Below are positions 27,941 through 36,959 of a DNA stretch of 56,257 nucleotides, piece by piece. Both the position numbers and the translations under genes were made by a program. Location: contig NZ_SCFN01000027.1 in NCBI RefSeq assembly GCF_004138285.1, positions 1 through 56,257 of the forward strand, given 5' to 3'. The DNA comes from Gottfriedia acidiceleris. GTDB taxonomy: Bacteria > Bacillota > Bacilli > Bacillales > Bacillaceae_G. Within the stretch, counting starts at the first letter, position 1. Each line of letters starts with the position of its first letter. The notes beneath the pieces were generated by a model, which saw only the letters and a program-made list of their open reading frames with translations, was not told the origin of the DNA and did not search any database.

Positions 27941-28627
27941 TTATACATTAAATCGATATCCCGCTCCCCAAACTGTTTCCAAGAACTTAGGGTTTGTAGG
28001 GTCTCTTTCTATCTTTTCACGTAATCTACTAACATGGACAGTTACAGTTGAAACGTCTGCAGCTGATTCGAGGCCCCAAACCTTTTCATAGAGCTGTTCT
28101 TTACTTAATACTTGGTTCGGGTTCATTACAAAAAACACCATCAAATCAAATTCTTTTGTCGTAAATGGTACTTCTACTTCGTTAACAAAAACTTTACGAG
28201 CAGAACGATCGATTGAAATACCATGTACGAAAATTGTTTTTGAAACGGTATTATTCCCTGCAAGCCTTTCATATCGCGATAAATGTGCCTTTACTCTTGC
28301 AACTAGTTCACTTGGGCTAAATGGCTTTGTAATATAATCGTCCGCACCTAAACCGAGGCCTCTAATTTTATCAATATCTTCTTTTTTAGCAGATACAAAT
28401 AAAATAGGAATGTTTTTTACAGCACGTAGTTCTTTACAAATTTCAAAACCATTTTTGCCTGGCAACATGATATCCAAAATGATTAAATCATAATTTCCAT
28501 TTAGTGCATGTTGAAGGCCTTCATCGCCATTATGTTGAATATCTACACGAAAATCATTTATTTCTAAATAATCTCTTTGTAATTCTGCAATGCTTATATC
28601 ATCTTCAATGAGTAATATTTCTTTCAA
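27941..28627 (-). CDS. OmpR/PhoB-family response regulator
   Basis: This 228-residue two-domain regulator has a receiver at residues 1-118, with the acidic pair in IEDD, phospho-acceptor Asp52 in YDLIILDIMLPGKNGFE, and Lys in YITKPFSPSELVARVKAHL. The winged-helix DNA-binding domain (130-228) holds FTTKEFDLMVFFVMNPNQVL and TVTVHVSRLREKIERDP, ending VWGAGYRF. It is phosphorylated by the kinase encoded immediately upstream, whose stop overlaps its start by four bases (ATGA). The target regulon cannot be told from this window; no transporter genes of the BceAB type follow. Confidence 0.95.
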   Translation of the reverse strand: MKEILLIEDDISIAELQRDYLEINDFRVDIQHNGDEGLQHALNGNYDLIILDIMLPGKNGFEICKELRAVKNIPILFVSAKKEDIDKIRGLGLGADDYITKPFSPSELVARVKAHLSRYERLAGNNTVSKTIFVHGISIDRSARKVFVNEVEVPFTTKEFDLMVFFVMNPNQVLSKEQLYEKVWGLESAADVSTVTVHVSRLREKIERDPTNPKFLETVWGAGYRFNV

Positions 28628-30081
28628 TTTCTCTCACCTTTCTTTAAGGAAAAGAATATACTTGTCCCCTTACCAATCTCGCTAGTTGCCCAGATTTTCC
28701 CTTCGTGCTCTTCAACAATTTGTTTTGCGATTGCTAGTCCTAAACCACTACCGCCAGTTTGTGAATTTCTTGATTGTTCTGCACGGTAAAAACGTTCAAA
28801 AATAAATGGTAACGCAGCAGGATCAATACCTTGTCCATTATCTGTTACTTCTACAATTACTTCATTTAATTGTTCATTTAATGAAAATGAAATTTTCTTT
28901 TCTTTTTTGTCCATATATTTCACACAATTGCTTACTAAGTTTGACAACACTCTTTTTAATTTCTCTCGATCCGCTGTTACATCGATTGATTCATTTAATA
29001 GACTAAATTCTATCTTGATGCCTTGCTGTAGTAAATCCAAATAAATTTCTTCTATATAGCTACCAATATATTTATTCAACTCGAAAGTTTCAAAATGAAA
29101 TGGTTCTTTTTTTAAATCCAGTTTAGAGAATAAGAACAATTCATCGATTAATGAATCCATGTCCTTTGCTTTAGAGTAAACTGTTGATAAATATTTTTCC
29201 ATTTTCTCTGGAGTATTTGCTACACCATCTTTTATCCCTTCCACATATCCAATTATTGAAGTAATCGGTGTTTTCAAATCATGTGAAATATTGGACAATA
29301 GCTCTTTACGATTTTCCTCATATTGAATCTGGAGATTGATCGATTCTTTTAATTTTATTCTCATTTCCTCAAACGCTTTATTTAATACACCAATTTCATC
29401 ATTTGAATTCGTATCAATTTCAAAATTTAAATCCCCAACTTTAATTTTTTCAGCACCATTTTTAAGTTTTGAGATAGGCTTAATAATACTTCTTGAAACT
29501 AAGTAATTTAACATTCCAATTATCATGATAAATAAAAAAAGCAGTAATCCTAGTAAAATTGGAAAAAGATTACGAATAACCTCGGTATATGAGCTTGCCT
29601 TCTTTAAGACAAAAATACTCCCTTGGCTTTGATCTGGAAAATAAAAATCAAATTTCACATACGTAAAAAACAAATCATTAATTTTAATCGTATCACGAGT
29701 ATTAATATTCGTTGCCTCAAACCCAGGAAGTGCATGTTCCAACACTTTTTTGTCTAACGACGGGGAAGCGTACTCGATATGTGTTCCCTTTCGAACTACA
29801 ATTCCGATATTCTTATGCTCAATACTTTTTAGTTCCTTCTTATTAAGTAACTGCTTAGGATTATTTTTAGCAAGTAACTTCAGATCGAGAAACACACTTT
29901 CTTCTACTGTTGTCAAAGGCTTTTGTACATAGGTTTTTTTGTAAAGATGTTCAACTGACTTTACATCTCCAGTTATTGCAAAAATTATTAAAAAACCTGC
30001 TGCCAATAATAATGTGATTGAGAAAAGAATCACCCCAATATAAGACAACAGAAACCTCATTTTAATTGACATTTCTTTCAC
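28624..30081 (-). CDS. Membrane sensor histidine kinase
   Basis: This 485-residue kinase partners the downstream OmpR-type regulator. Two transmembrane helices (residues ~8-32 and ~169-190) flank an extracytoplasmic sensor domain of ~135 residues. Then come HAMP (ISKLKNGAEKIKVGDLNFEI), the HisKA dimerisation helix with the phospho-acceptor in ELLSNISHDLKTPITSIIGY, and the ATPase with N box ([LK]RVLSNLVSNCVKYM), G1 (VTDNGQGI) and G2 (TGGSGLGLAIAKQI). All catalytic motifs are intact. The sensor stimulus is unknown. It overlaps the response regulator by four bases, so the two are translationally coupled. Confidence 0.95.
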   Translation of the reverse strand: MKEMSIKMRFLLSYIGVILFSITLLLAAGFLIIFAITGDVKSVEHLYKKTYVQKPLTTVEESVFLDLKLLAKNNPKQLLNKKELKSIEHKNIGIVVRKGTHIEYASPSLDKKVLEHALPGFEATNINTRDTIKINDLFFTYVKFDFYFPDQSQGSIFVLKKASSYTEVIRNLFPILLGLLLFLFIMIIGMLNYLVSRSIIKPISKLKNGAEKIKVGDLNFEIDTNSNDEIGVLNKAFEEMRIKLKESINLQIQYEENRKELLSNISHDLKTPITSIIGYVEGIKDGVANTPEKMEKYLSTVYSKAKDMDSLIDELFLFSKLDLKKEPFHFETFELNKYIGSYIEEIYLDLLQQGIKIEFSLLNESIDVTADREKLKRVLSNLVSNCVKYMDKKEKKISFSLNEQLNEVIVEVTDNGQGIDPAALPFIFERFYRAEQSRNSQTGGSGLGLAIAKQIVEEHEGKIWATSEIGKGTSIFFSLKKGERN

Positions 30082-30339
30082 TCGCTCGGTAATAAAATTT
30101 TATTTAGATTATCTTTATTCTTAGCATTCTAGCTACTGTCGTAAACTACACCCTCTATAAATAAAGGATTATTTTGAATTGAAATTAAGTGAACTATATC
30201 ATATAAATCTTAAAAAAGTGTAAAATTTTTGTGAAATAAGTCTAAACAAAACTTTTAAGTATTTTTTCGTAAATAAGTTAAAAGTCATCAAATTATTAAG
30301 TTTGCTTGTATGTAATAATAGATTGAAAGGAGGTCGAAT

Positions 30340-30539
30340 ATGAAAAATTATGTAGAAGAACTTCCCAATGGAATATTAAGGAGTGTTGAAGAACTTAAAT
30401 TACTCTATCCAGATCGAAAAATTACAACTAATGCGGTTTATGAGTGGATGCAATTTACAAATCAAAAAAAGGTATTTGGAAAATCCTTCGTGAAAATTTC
30501 AATATGAATGATCATGGGAAATATAGTTATTTTATTTAG
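30340..30539 (+). pseudogene. Small helix-turn-helix-like protein gene, one base out of frame
   Basis: A perfect AAGGAGGT lies 7 bases before the ATG. The protein begins MKNYVEELPNGILRSVEELK, then LLYPDRKITTNAVYEWMQFT, compatible with a small winged-helix or excisionase-like fold. As given it stops at 30507 after a strange tail. Adding one A to the A7 run at 30464-30470 gives NQKKGIWKILRENFNMNDHG and KYSYFI with a stop at 30539 (66 residues in all), a far better C-terminus. It is probably a real small gene that is mutated, switched or misread. Divergent from the histidine kinase. No family recognised. Confidence 0.5.
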
Positions 30540-30551
30540 TGACTTTAGCTT

Positions 30552-30716
30552 GTACTCATTATTATGAGCACATTTTTTTATTTTAGCTACTTATGTATTC
30601 TTTATTAGTTGGGGATTTTTATCTTCTGCTTTTTTACTTACTCATGAACCCTTTATGAGTAACCTATTTTCATCGTTTTGCTATTTTACTTACTCATAAT
30701 CACCTTATGAGTAAGT
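30552..30716. repeat. Three successive hairpins sharing the stem TACTCAT/ATGAGTA
   Basis: GTACTCAT-TATT-ATGAGCAC (about 30552-30571), TTACTCAT-GAACCCTTT-ATGAGTAA (30640-30663) and CTTACTCAT-AATCACCTT-ATGAGTAAG (30688-30714) lie within 165 bases, with T-rich sequence after each. A related TTACTCAT..ATGAG occurs near 34827. They lie between the small gene and the acyl-CoA ligase terminator. They could be terminators or a binding-site array. Confidence 0.5.
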
Positions 30717-30772
30717 ATTTTTCTTATTTTTGCAAAAAAAGACCACCAGCTTTAGACAATAGCCCAAATTTG

Positions 30773-30808
30773 CAAAAAAAAAAAAAGACCATTCAAATGA
30801 TTGGTCTC
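30773..30808 (-). terminator. Intrinsic terminator of the acyl-CoA ligase gene
   Basis: On the minus strand AGACCAATCA pairs with the TGAATGGTCT side, with one mismatch, and is followed by a T13 run. It starts 6 bases past the stop. Confidence 0.8.
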
Positions 30809-30813
30809 CAAAA

Positions 30814-32283
30814 TTATCTAAGATTTCTTTTTAAAATTTTCCCAGTACCATTTTTAGGCAGTTCTTTTACAAAATAAATTTCCTTAGGAACTTTATAATA
30901 AACAAGTGCTTTTTTACAAAAATCAATGATCTCACTTTCTGAAAGTGAATTATTTGAAACGACTAAATAAGCACACACACTTTCACCTATTAATTGATTA
31001 GGTTTCCCGACTACCGCTGCTTCAATAATATTAGGATGTTGATAAAGGCGCTCTTCTATTTCTCTAGGGTAAACATTATATCCGTTCGTTATAATAACAT
31101 CTTTTTTTCGATCTAATAAAAATAAATATCCATCTTCATCTTTTTTACCGAGATCACCCGTTTTAAACCAACCGTTAGAAAATGCTTTTTCAGTTTCTTC
31201 TATATTATTTAAATAACCACGCATCACATTCGGGCCAATCGCAACAACTTCTCCTACTTGCCCAGTTGGAACTTCATCGCCATCTTCATTTACTATTCTT
31301 GTCTCAACACTAGGTAGATCAAGACCAACTGATCCTGGTTTGCAAATACCACGATATGGATTGAAAGTAAGAACTGGAGCTGTTTCAGATAGTCCGTAGC
31401 CTTCTACAATTAAAACATTGTATTTTTCTTGAATTGACTGTAATAATTCGATTGGTATTGATGCACCGCCAGAAATACATGCTCTCAAACTTCTAAAATC
31501 ATTTGCTGTCGCACTTTTTAATTGATATAAATAATTATAAATCGTCGGTACTGCTGCAATTAAAGTAGCTTTTTGTTTCTTTATTACCTCAACTAATTCA
31601 GCTGGATTAAATTTAGGAATGATGATCGTTGATGCTCCATTTAACAAAATCATATTTACACATAATGTTAAGCAAAATGAATGAAACATTGGAAGGACAG
31701 CGATCATTTGATCATTCTCACTTAATTCGATTAACTTGGAAAAATCATTTGCATTTTCAATTAAATTGAAATGAGACAACATGGCACCTTTAGGGTTTCC
31801 GGTTGTTCCTGATGTATATAGAATAACAGCCGTATCATCTTGTAGGGTTTCAATTTCTTCTAATTGATTTTTTATTTTCACTGTCGGTTGTATTTCATTT
31901 ATTAAAATAATATTTAATAAAGTAGGACACTGATTTTTAACACTTTTAAGTTTTTTTTCCTGTTCACTAGTTGAAATTACAAGTTTAGTGGAAGAGTCTT
32001 TTAAAATATAGCTAAGTTCACTTTCTGTAAAAGCTGGATTTAATGGAATGACGATCGCACCGAGTCTTAATATTGCTAAATAGGTTTGTACAAACTCAGG
32101 AGAATTTCCTAATAAAATCGCTATTTTATCTCCCTTTTCAATCTTATTTTCAACTAATATTTGTGCTATGTTTTCAGACGATAAAATGAGTTCTTCATAA
32201 TTCATTTTGTTTCCATCGTAACTAAAAGCTATGTTTTTACCTTTATTATCTGCTACTTCTTTAATCATCCCATATATATTCAT
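30814..32283 (-). CDS. Acyl-CoA synthetase (AMP-forming, long-chain fatty-acid type)
   Basis: This 489-residue adenylate-forming enzyme is similar in build to Bacillus YhfL/YhfT/LcfA. The AMP-binding motif is AVILYTSGTTGNPKGAMLSH near residue 155. A5 is VEGYGLSETAPVLTFNPYRG, A7 is GWFKTGDLGKKDEDGYLFLL, A8 DRKKDVIITNGYNVYPREIE, and A10 PKNGTGKILKR at the very end carries the catalytic lysine. The predicted reaction is fatty acid + ATP + CoA to acyl-CoA; chain length cannot be read. It is monocistronic, with a good terminator. A perfect palindrome at 32355-32376, about 70 bases upstream of the start, may be its operator. Confidence 0.93.
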   Translation of the reverse strand: MNIYGMIKEVADNKGKNIAFSYDGNKMNYEELILSSENIAQILVENKIEKGDKIAILLGNSPEFVQTYLAILRLGAIVIPLNPAFTESELSYILKDSSTKLVISTSEQEKKLKSVKNQCPTLLNIILINEIQPTVKIKNQLEEIETLQDDTAVILYTSGTTGNPKGAMLSHFNLIENANDFSKLIELSENDQMIAVLPMFHSFCLTLCVNMILLNGASTIIIPKFNPAELVEVIKKQKATLIAAVPTIYNYLYQLKSATANDFRSLRACISGGASIPIELLQSIQEKYNVLIVEGYGLSETAPVLTFNPYRGICKPGSVGLDLPSVETRIVNEDGDEVPTGQVGEVVAIGPNVMRGYLNNIEETEKAFSNGWFKTGDLGKKDEDGYLFLLDRKKDVIITNGYNVYPREIEERLYQHPNIIEAAVVGKPNQLIGESVCAYLVVSNNSLSESEIIDFCKKALVYYKVPKEIYFVKELPKNGTGKILKRNLR

Positions 32284-32354
32284 TATTTTATCAATCCTTA
32301 GTTAATTTCATTGTTAGTATTTCATATAATAAAATATTCTAGAAAAATGCAAAA

Positions 32355-32376
32355 GTTAGAAAGATAACTTTCTAAC
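32355..32376. promoter_or_regulatory. Perfect palindrome, possible operator
   Basis: GTTAGAAAG-ATAA-CTTTCTAAC has nine-base perfect arms. It lies in the divergent region between the acyl-CoA ligase (minus) and the M50 protease (plus). It does not match the FadR or FapR consensus I know. It could be a regulator site or a 5' hairpin of either transcript. Confidence 0.45.
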
Positions 32377-32532
32377 ATTGATTTTCATTTATTTCGTTAT
32401 CATTCTATTAAATTTTTTGTAAAAGGACAGACTTTAGTCCCTATTTCTTTATTATTCTGTCAAACAAATAATCTTTAATGATATAATTTTTATACACATA
32501 ATCATATCATAATTAGCGAGAAGGTGAAATGA

Positions 32533-33612
32533 ATGGCACAACCAATGATCAATAATAAAACGAAAAAATCATTAACAAGAATTGGTGTTGTAATCGCACT
32601 AATAGGTACTAAATTAAAGCTACTTTTACCGCTATTAAAAGCTGCAAAATTTTTATCTTTTTTAACCATGATATTGTCTTTATTTGTATACGGATTTACA
32701 TTTGGATGGTATTTTGCTTTCGCACTTGTTTACTTATTAATTTGTCATGAGGGTGGGCATTTAATTGCTGCGAAACAAAAGGGTCTACCAACTTCACCAG
32801 CATTTTTTATTCCTTTTGTCGGGGCAGTTATTTCACTTAAAGAAACGCCAAAAGATGCTGTAACTGAATCTTATGTAGCATTTGGTGGTCCGTTTTTTGG
32901 CTTAATTTCAGTTCTACCAGCAATTCCTCTCTATCATTACACACATAATGAATTTTTCGGATTAGTAATTGCTTTTGGCTGTATACTTAATTTGTTTAAT
33001 TTAATTCCTATTTCTCCTCTAGATGGAGGGAGAATTTTAAGTGTATTACCTCCAATTTTTTGGTTTATCGGTATTATGATGATGCTAGTGTATTTATTTT
33101 ATCAACCTAGTTTTATCGCATTTTATATTATTATTTTAGGTATTACTACATTCATTAAACGAATTCGAGAAGCTTACCAATTAAAGGTAATAAAAGAAAA
33201 AATAAAACTATACGAACATACTATTAAACAATTTCAATTTGGGATTTTTAATGTCTATTCTGATCGTACGATTGTAAAACGTTTCTTTTTTCCATTTTTT
33301 GAGGATAATAAGAAATTAGAATTAGAAATTCATAAGGAACGTCTTGAAATAAACTATCTAATTCGTTCTGTTCGAGCACGTTTCCATGAACCAGACTTAG
33401 ACTGGAGAACTTATGTTGATGAAAAGATTCAAGAAATTAAACATAAAAGGATTGCACCTTTACTGAAACAACAAGAAACGTTAGAATCTTACTATGTTTC
33501 TAGTAATCGTAAAAAATGGCAAATTTTTATTGCCTATATCATTTTAGCGAGTAGTTTAGCTTTACTTGGATTTTGGAGTTATGGTTTAATTGAACATGTT
33601 TTAGGAAGATAA
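32533..33612 (+). CDS. Site-2 protease family (M50) membrane metalloprotease
   Basis: This 359-residue polytopic membrane protein has zinc-binding motif H-E-G-G-H at residues 72-76 (LLICHEGGHLIAAKQKG), inside the first conserved helix. The second zinc or catalytic region is NLIPISPLDGGRILSVLP with Asp164, replacing the usual N-P-D-G. These are S2P/SpoIVFB-like features. After ~residue 200 there is a long cytoplasmic helical region (residues ~210-325; KVIKEKIKLYEHTIKQF), then a C-terminal transmembrane helix (IFIAYIILASSLALLGF). It presumably cleaves a membrane-embedded substrate; which one cannot be inferred from its neighbours. AGAAGGTG precedes the start. Own terminator follows. Confidence 0.88.
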   Translation: MAQPMINNKTKKSLTRIGVVIALIGTKLKLLLPLLKAAKFLSFLTMILSLFVYGFTFGWYFAFALVYLLICHEGGHLIAAKQKGLPTSPAFFIPFVGAVISLKETPKDAVTESYVAFGGPFFGLISVLPAIPLYHYTHNEFFGLVIAFGCILNLFNLIPISPLDGGRILSVLPPIFWFIGIMMMLVYLFYQPSFIAFYIIILGITTFIKRIREAYQLKVIKEKIKLYEHTIKQFQFGIFNVYSDRTIVKRFFFPFFEDNKKLELEIHKERLEINYLIRSVRARFHEPDLDWRTYVDEKIQEIKHKRIAPLLKQQETLESYYVSSNRKKWQIFIAYIILASSLALLGFWSYGLIEHVLGR

Positions 33613-33616
33613 GAGA

Positions 33617-33662
33617 AAAAGAACCTATTTTGAAAATTATTATTCAAGATAGGTTCTTTTAT
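33617..33662 (+). terminator. Intrinsic terminator of the M50 protease gene
   Basis: AAAAGAACCTATTTTGAA pairs with TTCAAGATAGGTTCTTTT around ~8 bases, followed by ATTTTAA. The remaining ~250 bases to 33911 carry no supported gene. Confidence 0.85.
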
Positions 33663-33911
33663 TTTAATTATAAATGCTCTCTTGTATTTAGGGACTGTTT
33701 TCTATTTCCTACGGTGGTTTTGAAGAATAGTGCAGAGCTAAGGAAACCAAACATAATATGCCGTTGTTAGAGCAAAATGGAATTTTAGTTCAATAAGGAA
33801 GAGGAATTTTGTGGAAAAAAATGGAATATCTTAAAGGTAGAACCAAACAAAGCTTTTTATTATACATACATTTATGTGTAAATTTGAGTTATTAAAAATG
33901 GCAGGAGGTAA

Positions 33912-34094
33912 ATGACATTGTTTGGATTTATAATTTTGGGATTTGTTATTCTTATGATTGCATTTGGTTTTTTTATGGAAAAGAAGTTTGGAACTGGCAC
34001 TCCAAATAAAAGCGATAATCAAACATTAAATGAAGAAATTGGGAGAAGCACAACAAATCCTAATAATTCGAATAATATTAATGGACCAAATTAA
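33912..34094 (+). CDS. Small single-pass membrane protein, 60 residues
   Basis: The ATG is preceded by AGGAGG at the right distance. The N-terminus MTLFGFIILGFVILMIAFGF is one transmembrane helix. The remaining 40 residues are hydrophilic and Asn/Thr-rich (NNSNNINGPN at the end), with no motif. It is 27 bases ahead of the P-loop gene in the same direction, with its own ribosome site, so they are likely co-transcribed. Similar tiny membrane proteins are common in Bacillaceae. Function unknown. Confidence 0.65.
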   Translation: MTLFGFIILGFVILMIAFGFFMEKKFGTGTPNKSDNQTLNEEIGRSTTNPNNSNNINGPN

Positions 34095-34121
34095 AAAGTT
34101 CTTCGCTAATAAGGAGGATTT

Positions 34122-34787
34122 ATGTTAAGGAGCAAACTAATTTCTAATTTGGTAAATAAAATCTTGTGTTTAAAAATAGATCATCCAATCCGAGTGGGAG
34201 TTAGTGGAATCACGGCATCTGGTAAGACAACAATTGCTAATGAACTAGCTGAGGAACTTAAACGCAGGAAAAAGAACGTGATTAGAACAAGTATAGATCA
34301 TTTTCATAACCCGAGAGAGATCCGTTACAAACGTGGGAAGGAATCAGCTTTAGGTTATTATGAGGCTGCCCATGATTACGAGGCTTTTAAGCAAAAACTT
34401 TTAATTCCTTTAGGACCAAATGGCAATTTGCATTATCAAACAACTTCCTTCGACTTTCATAAGGATGAGTATGTTAATTCAGATTTAAAAGTTGCAACCA
34501 AAGATATGATTTTTATTATAGATGGAACATTTTTATTTAAGAGGGATTTATGTAACCTGTACGATTTTAAAATATTCGTAGATACCGAATTTGATATTGC
34601 AAGAAAAAGAGGAGCAATCCGTGAAGAACGAGCATTCGGAAGCTTTGAAAAAGCTGAAGAAATGTTTATTAAAAGGTATCATGCAGCTTCGAAACTCTAT
34701 TTGGAGCAACACTCACCTCAACTTACTGCCGATGTAGTCATTAAAAATAATGATTTAAATAATCCGAGTTTTGTATTTAAAAAATAA
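34122..34787 (+). CDS. Uridine kinase-like P-loop phosphotransferase
   Basis: This 221-residue cytoplasmic protein has Walker A in VGVSGITASGKTTIANELAE (G-I-T-A-S-G-K-T-T near residues 30-38), the IDHFHNPREIRYKRGKES substrate loop near residue 60, and YYEAAHDYEAFKQ typical of uridine kinase relatives. A late Asp motif (IFIIDGTFLFKRDL) matches the family's Walker B strand. RKRGAIREERAFGSFEKAEE may form the lid. It probably phosphorylates a nucleoside or small metabolite; the true substrate is unknown because this subgroup is not the housekeeping Udk. AAGGAGG lies upstream of the ATG. Confidence 0.85.
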   Translation: MLRSKLISNLVNKILCLKIDHPIRVGVSGITASGKTTIANELAEELKRRKKNVIRTSIDHFHNPREIRYKRGKESALGYYEAAHDYEAFKQKLLIPLGPNGNLHYQTTSFDFHKDEYVNSDLKVATKDMIFIIDGTFLFKRDLCNLYDFKIFVDTEFDIARKRGAIREERAFGSFEKAEEMFIKRYHAASKLYLEQHSPQLTADVVIKNNDLNNPSFVFKK

Positions 34788-34871
34788 ATTTTAATAGCGT
34801 TAACTAATAAGAGCAACTTCCTAAACATTACTCATAAAAAAAATGAGGCACTCCTCTGAATCATAAAATTT

Positions 34872-34900
34872 ACTAAAGACTATCTAAACAGATAGCCTTT
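34872..34900 (+). terminator. Probable terminator of the kinase-like gene
   Basis: CTATCT-AAAC-AGATAG is followed by CCTTT. The T run is weak, so confidence is moderate. Confidence 0.5.
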
Positions 34901-34957
34901 CATGCTGTTGAAAAAAGAAATTGTCAATTTGGATTAACTTTGATAAGTAAGTTGTGT

Positions 34958-35089
34958 GAAATTGATTTCCACTACAGGGAGCTCGCTTTCCATGGGGCGA
35001 GACCTGAGCCTCCTCGGCGCCGCCTGCGGGGTCTTTAGCCTTCCCGCTTCTCCCATAGGAGTCGAGCACCCTTTCGTTCCAATCAAGTT
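34958..35089. repeat. GC-rich Bacillaceae interspersed repeat, ~130 bp
   Basis: The stretch from GATTTCCACTACAGGGAGCT to CCCTTTCGTTCCAATCAA is far more GC-rich than its surroundings, with GGGGCGAGACCTGAGCCTCC and GGCGCCGCCTGCGGGGTC inside. I recognise it as a type of repeat often found in intergenic regions of Bacillus-related genomes, where it is sometimes misannotated as a gene. A hypothetical 82-codon frame on the minus strand is part of it and not a gene. The rest of 34788-35412 holds terminators and no gene. Confidence 0.65.
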
Positions 35090-35382
35090 CTTTATAAAAA
35101 AAGAATAATCTTAAAAACAATAGAATAGTCAATTGAACGAATGAATTACCCTTTATTATTCAAATTGTAACTTATGATGACGACTTACACATCTTTAGAA
35201 ATATTGATCGTCAAAAAAGAAGATATTTAATTTCTGCAAGTTAGTTAAAACATGTATCTACCAAAATCACTTGTTTATAATAAGATGACAGATAAAACAA
35301 TAATAAATAGACTATTTTTTCAAAGAAATTTATTTAATGTTTGTATTTCTCAATATTGACTACAATATATTTCAACACTCTG

Positions 35383-35412
35383 AAAACCATCTAAACATAG
35401 ATGGTTTTTTCA
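35383..35412 (-). terminator. Terminator at the end of the APH-type kinase gene
   Basis: AAAACCATCT-AAACAT-AGATGGTTTT forms a 10-bp stem. The flanking T run is on the plus strand, and on the minus strand it is short, so it may be bidirectional. Confidence 0.6.
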
Positions 35413-36333
35413 TTAATCAACATTGTGAATTAATTTTCTATGTAAATCTTTAAAAATATTTATAGCCTGAAAAAAGGATTCATTATAAGTTCCTTCATCT
35501 TCTAAACTCCAACATGTTGATAACACAGCATGTGAATAACCCCACAGTAGTACCCTTTCTTTATTTAGATTCAATTCTTTTACTAGTAAATCAATTCGAT
35601 TTTCTAGAGTTGTAGAAATATCTTTCCCCTCTAAGTTGTTCAAAAGAAACTGGATGATGTCATATTCTCTTTCGCCTATTAATCCTTTTGGATCAATAAC
35701 TTTCCATGAGTTTTCTCCTGCATTTAATATATTATAATGATGTAAGTCCCCGTGAAGTAAGTATTTTGTAGATTGTGTACGATTCATTTCCTTAAAAATA
35801 TCAAACGCATCTAATAGCATTTCTTTTGATATAGGGCCTAAGCCATTAGGAAATTTTTCAACGATTCGACTTAAGCTTTTTTCTCTACTTAATATAGAAG
35901 GTATTTTAGTGGCTTTAGGTGTAGCTTTCCATAAATTTTTCATCACTTTGACGGCTATGTACATTGCCTCTTCTTCATTTTCAATCGTAGCAAGAGTTTC
36001 GCCAGGCAATAGTTGTTCTAAAATTAGGATTCCTTCATTAAGATCTGAATCAATAACTTTAACGAATTCATTATCTTTAAACTCCTTTAAAGCTTCAATC
36101 TCACTATTAAATTCCTCATTTGGGACTGCTAGTTTAATAACTGCGTTTTTTTGACCATCAATTAAAATTGGCGCTACAAAATTATATGATAATTCAAATG
36201 GAGATAATATTTTCATATTCCATCGAAATTCACATCTATTACACAAGTCTTCAAAATTCTCGAGCCATATGTCCCCTTTTTCTTTATGGATAGCTTTAAT
36301 CGTTTTTATAAACTGTTCTGGAAGGTTTATCAA
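35413..36333 (-). CDS. Aminoglycoside / hydroxyurea phosphotransferase-family kinase
   Basis: This 306-residue protein is of the APH(6)/hydroxyurea resistance kinase group, within the aminoglycoside phosphotransferase superfamily. The catalytic loop is YLLHGDLHHYNILNAG near residue 195, the metal-binding Asp follows in WKVIDPKGLIGEREYDIIQF, and NAVIKLAVPN near residue 62 supplies the ATP-binding lysine. The motif D-P-K-G-x-x-G-x-R/E-x-D is diagnostic of the group. It phosphorylates a small alcohol or aminoglycoside; whether it confers resistance cannot be told. It is monocistronic, with its start after an AGGGTG-type site. Length is normal. Confidence 0.86.
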   Translation of the reverse strand: MINLPEQFIKTIKAIHKEKGDIWLENFEDLCNRCEFRWNMKILSPFELSYNFVAPILIDGQKNAVIKLAVPNEEFNSEIEALKEFKDNEFVKVIDSDLNEGILILEQLLPGETLATIENEEEAMYIAVKVMKNLWKATPKATKIPSILSREKSLSRIVEKFPNGLGPISKEMLLDAFDIFKEMNRTQSTKYLLHGDLHHYNILNAGENSWKVIDPKGLIGEREYDIIQFLLNNLEGKDISTTLENRIDLLVKELNLNKERVLLWGYSHAVLSTCWSLEDEGTYNESFFQAINIFKDLHRKLIHNVD

Positions 36334-36412
36334 CTAATCACCCTTTTTCTAAAAAGAATAGTTTTTCATGATTGCTAAAAAAATGTAGAGTTGACCACTT
36401 TGGAAAAAGTAG

Positions 36413-36464
36413 AAAAGTTGAGTCCCACACTTTTTTAAAAAAATTACATGGAGAAACTCAACTA
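36413..36464 (-). terminator. Possible terminator of the NUDIX gene
   Basis: On the minus strand GTTGAGTTTCTCC pairs imperfectly with GGGACTCAAC, followed by TTTTC, with a loop of about 28 bases. Confidence 0.45.
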
Positions 36465-36491
36465 CAGTTAAATGAAAGATGGAGTGAATAA

Positions 36492-36959
36492 TCAAATTAG
36501 TTGTTCTTTTAATTTGTACTCTTCAATTAATCGATTATTTTGATAGTTACCTTTTGCATATTGAATAATTTGATCTTTAATATTTGGATATAAGATGATA
36601 TTGTCTAATTCATTGATTGGTACCCACTCTACGCCAGTTTGATTTGGATCTGGATTTAGTGGCATCGTTGGAATTGAGTCTTCTTTAATATGGCATCGGA
36701 ACATTAAACTTAATCCATGTATTCTATGACCAGTCAGATGAGGTGCATTTTCTGAAACAAATACTAGTTCCCCAACCTCAACTTCTACACCTGCTTCTTC
36801 AAATGCTTCTCTTTTTACAGCTTCAATAATTGTCTCACTAGGTTCGGTACCGCCAGCTGGTAAATTATAATGAATTCCGTCCTCATCTGTAAATTGAATT
36901 AATAAAACTGAATCATTTTCAACAATTAAAGCACATGCTCTTACACGAATATGATACAT
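36492..36959 (-). CDS. NUDIX hydrolase
   Basis: This 155-residue pyrophosphohydrolase of nucleoside diphosphates linked to another moiety has the NUDIX box GGTEPSETIIEAVKREAFEE plus AGVEVEVGEL (residues ~37-66), carrying the G-x5-E-x7-R-E-x2-E-E-x-G-U pattern. Upstream is RVRACALIVENDSVLLIQF, the usual first strand. Substrate unknown. The start follows GGGGGAGGAGC, a strong ribosome site. It lies between the APH-type kinase and argD, but terminators separate it from both. Confidence 0.92.
   Translation of the reverse strand: MYHIRVRACALIVENDSVLLIQFTDEDGIHYNLPAGGTEPSETIIEAVKREAFEEAGVEVEVGELVFVSENAPHLTGHRIHGLSLMFRCHIKEDSIPTMPLNPDPNQTGVEWVPINELDNIILYPNIKDQIIQYAKGNYQNNRLIEEYKLKEQLI

Noticed and set aside
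34884-35132. An 82-codon minus-strand frame with Gly/Ala/Arg-rich sequence
   Set aside because: It lies in the GC-rich interspersed repeat. Long frames arise there because stop codons are rare, and there is no ribosome site.
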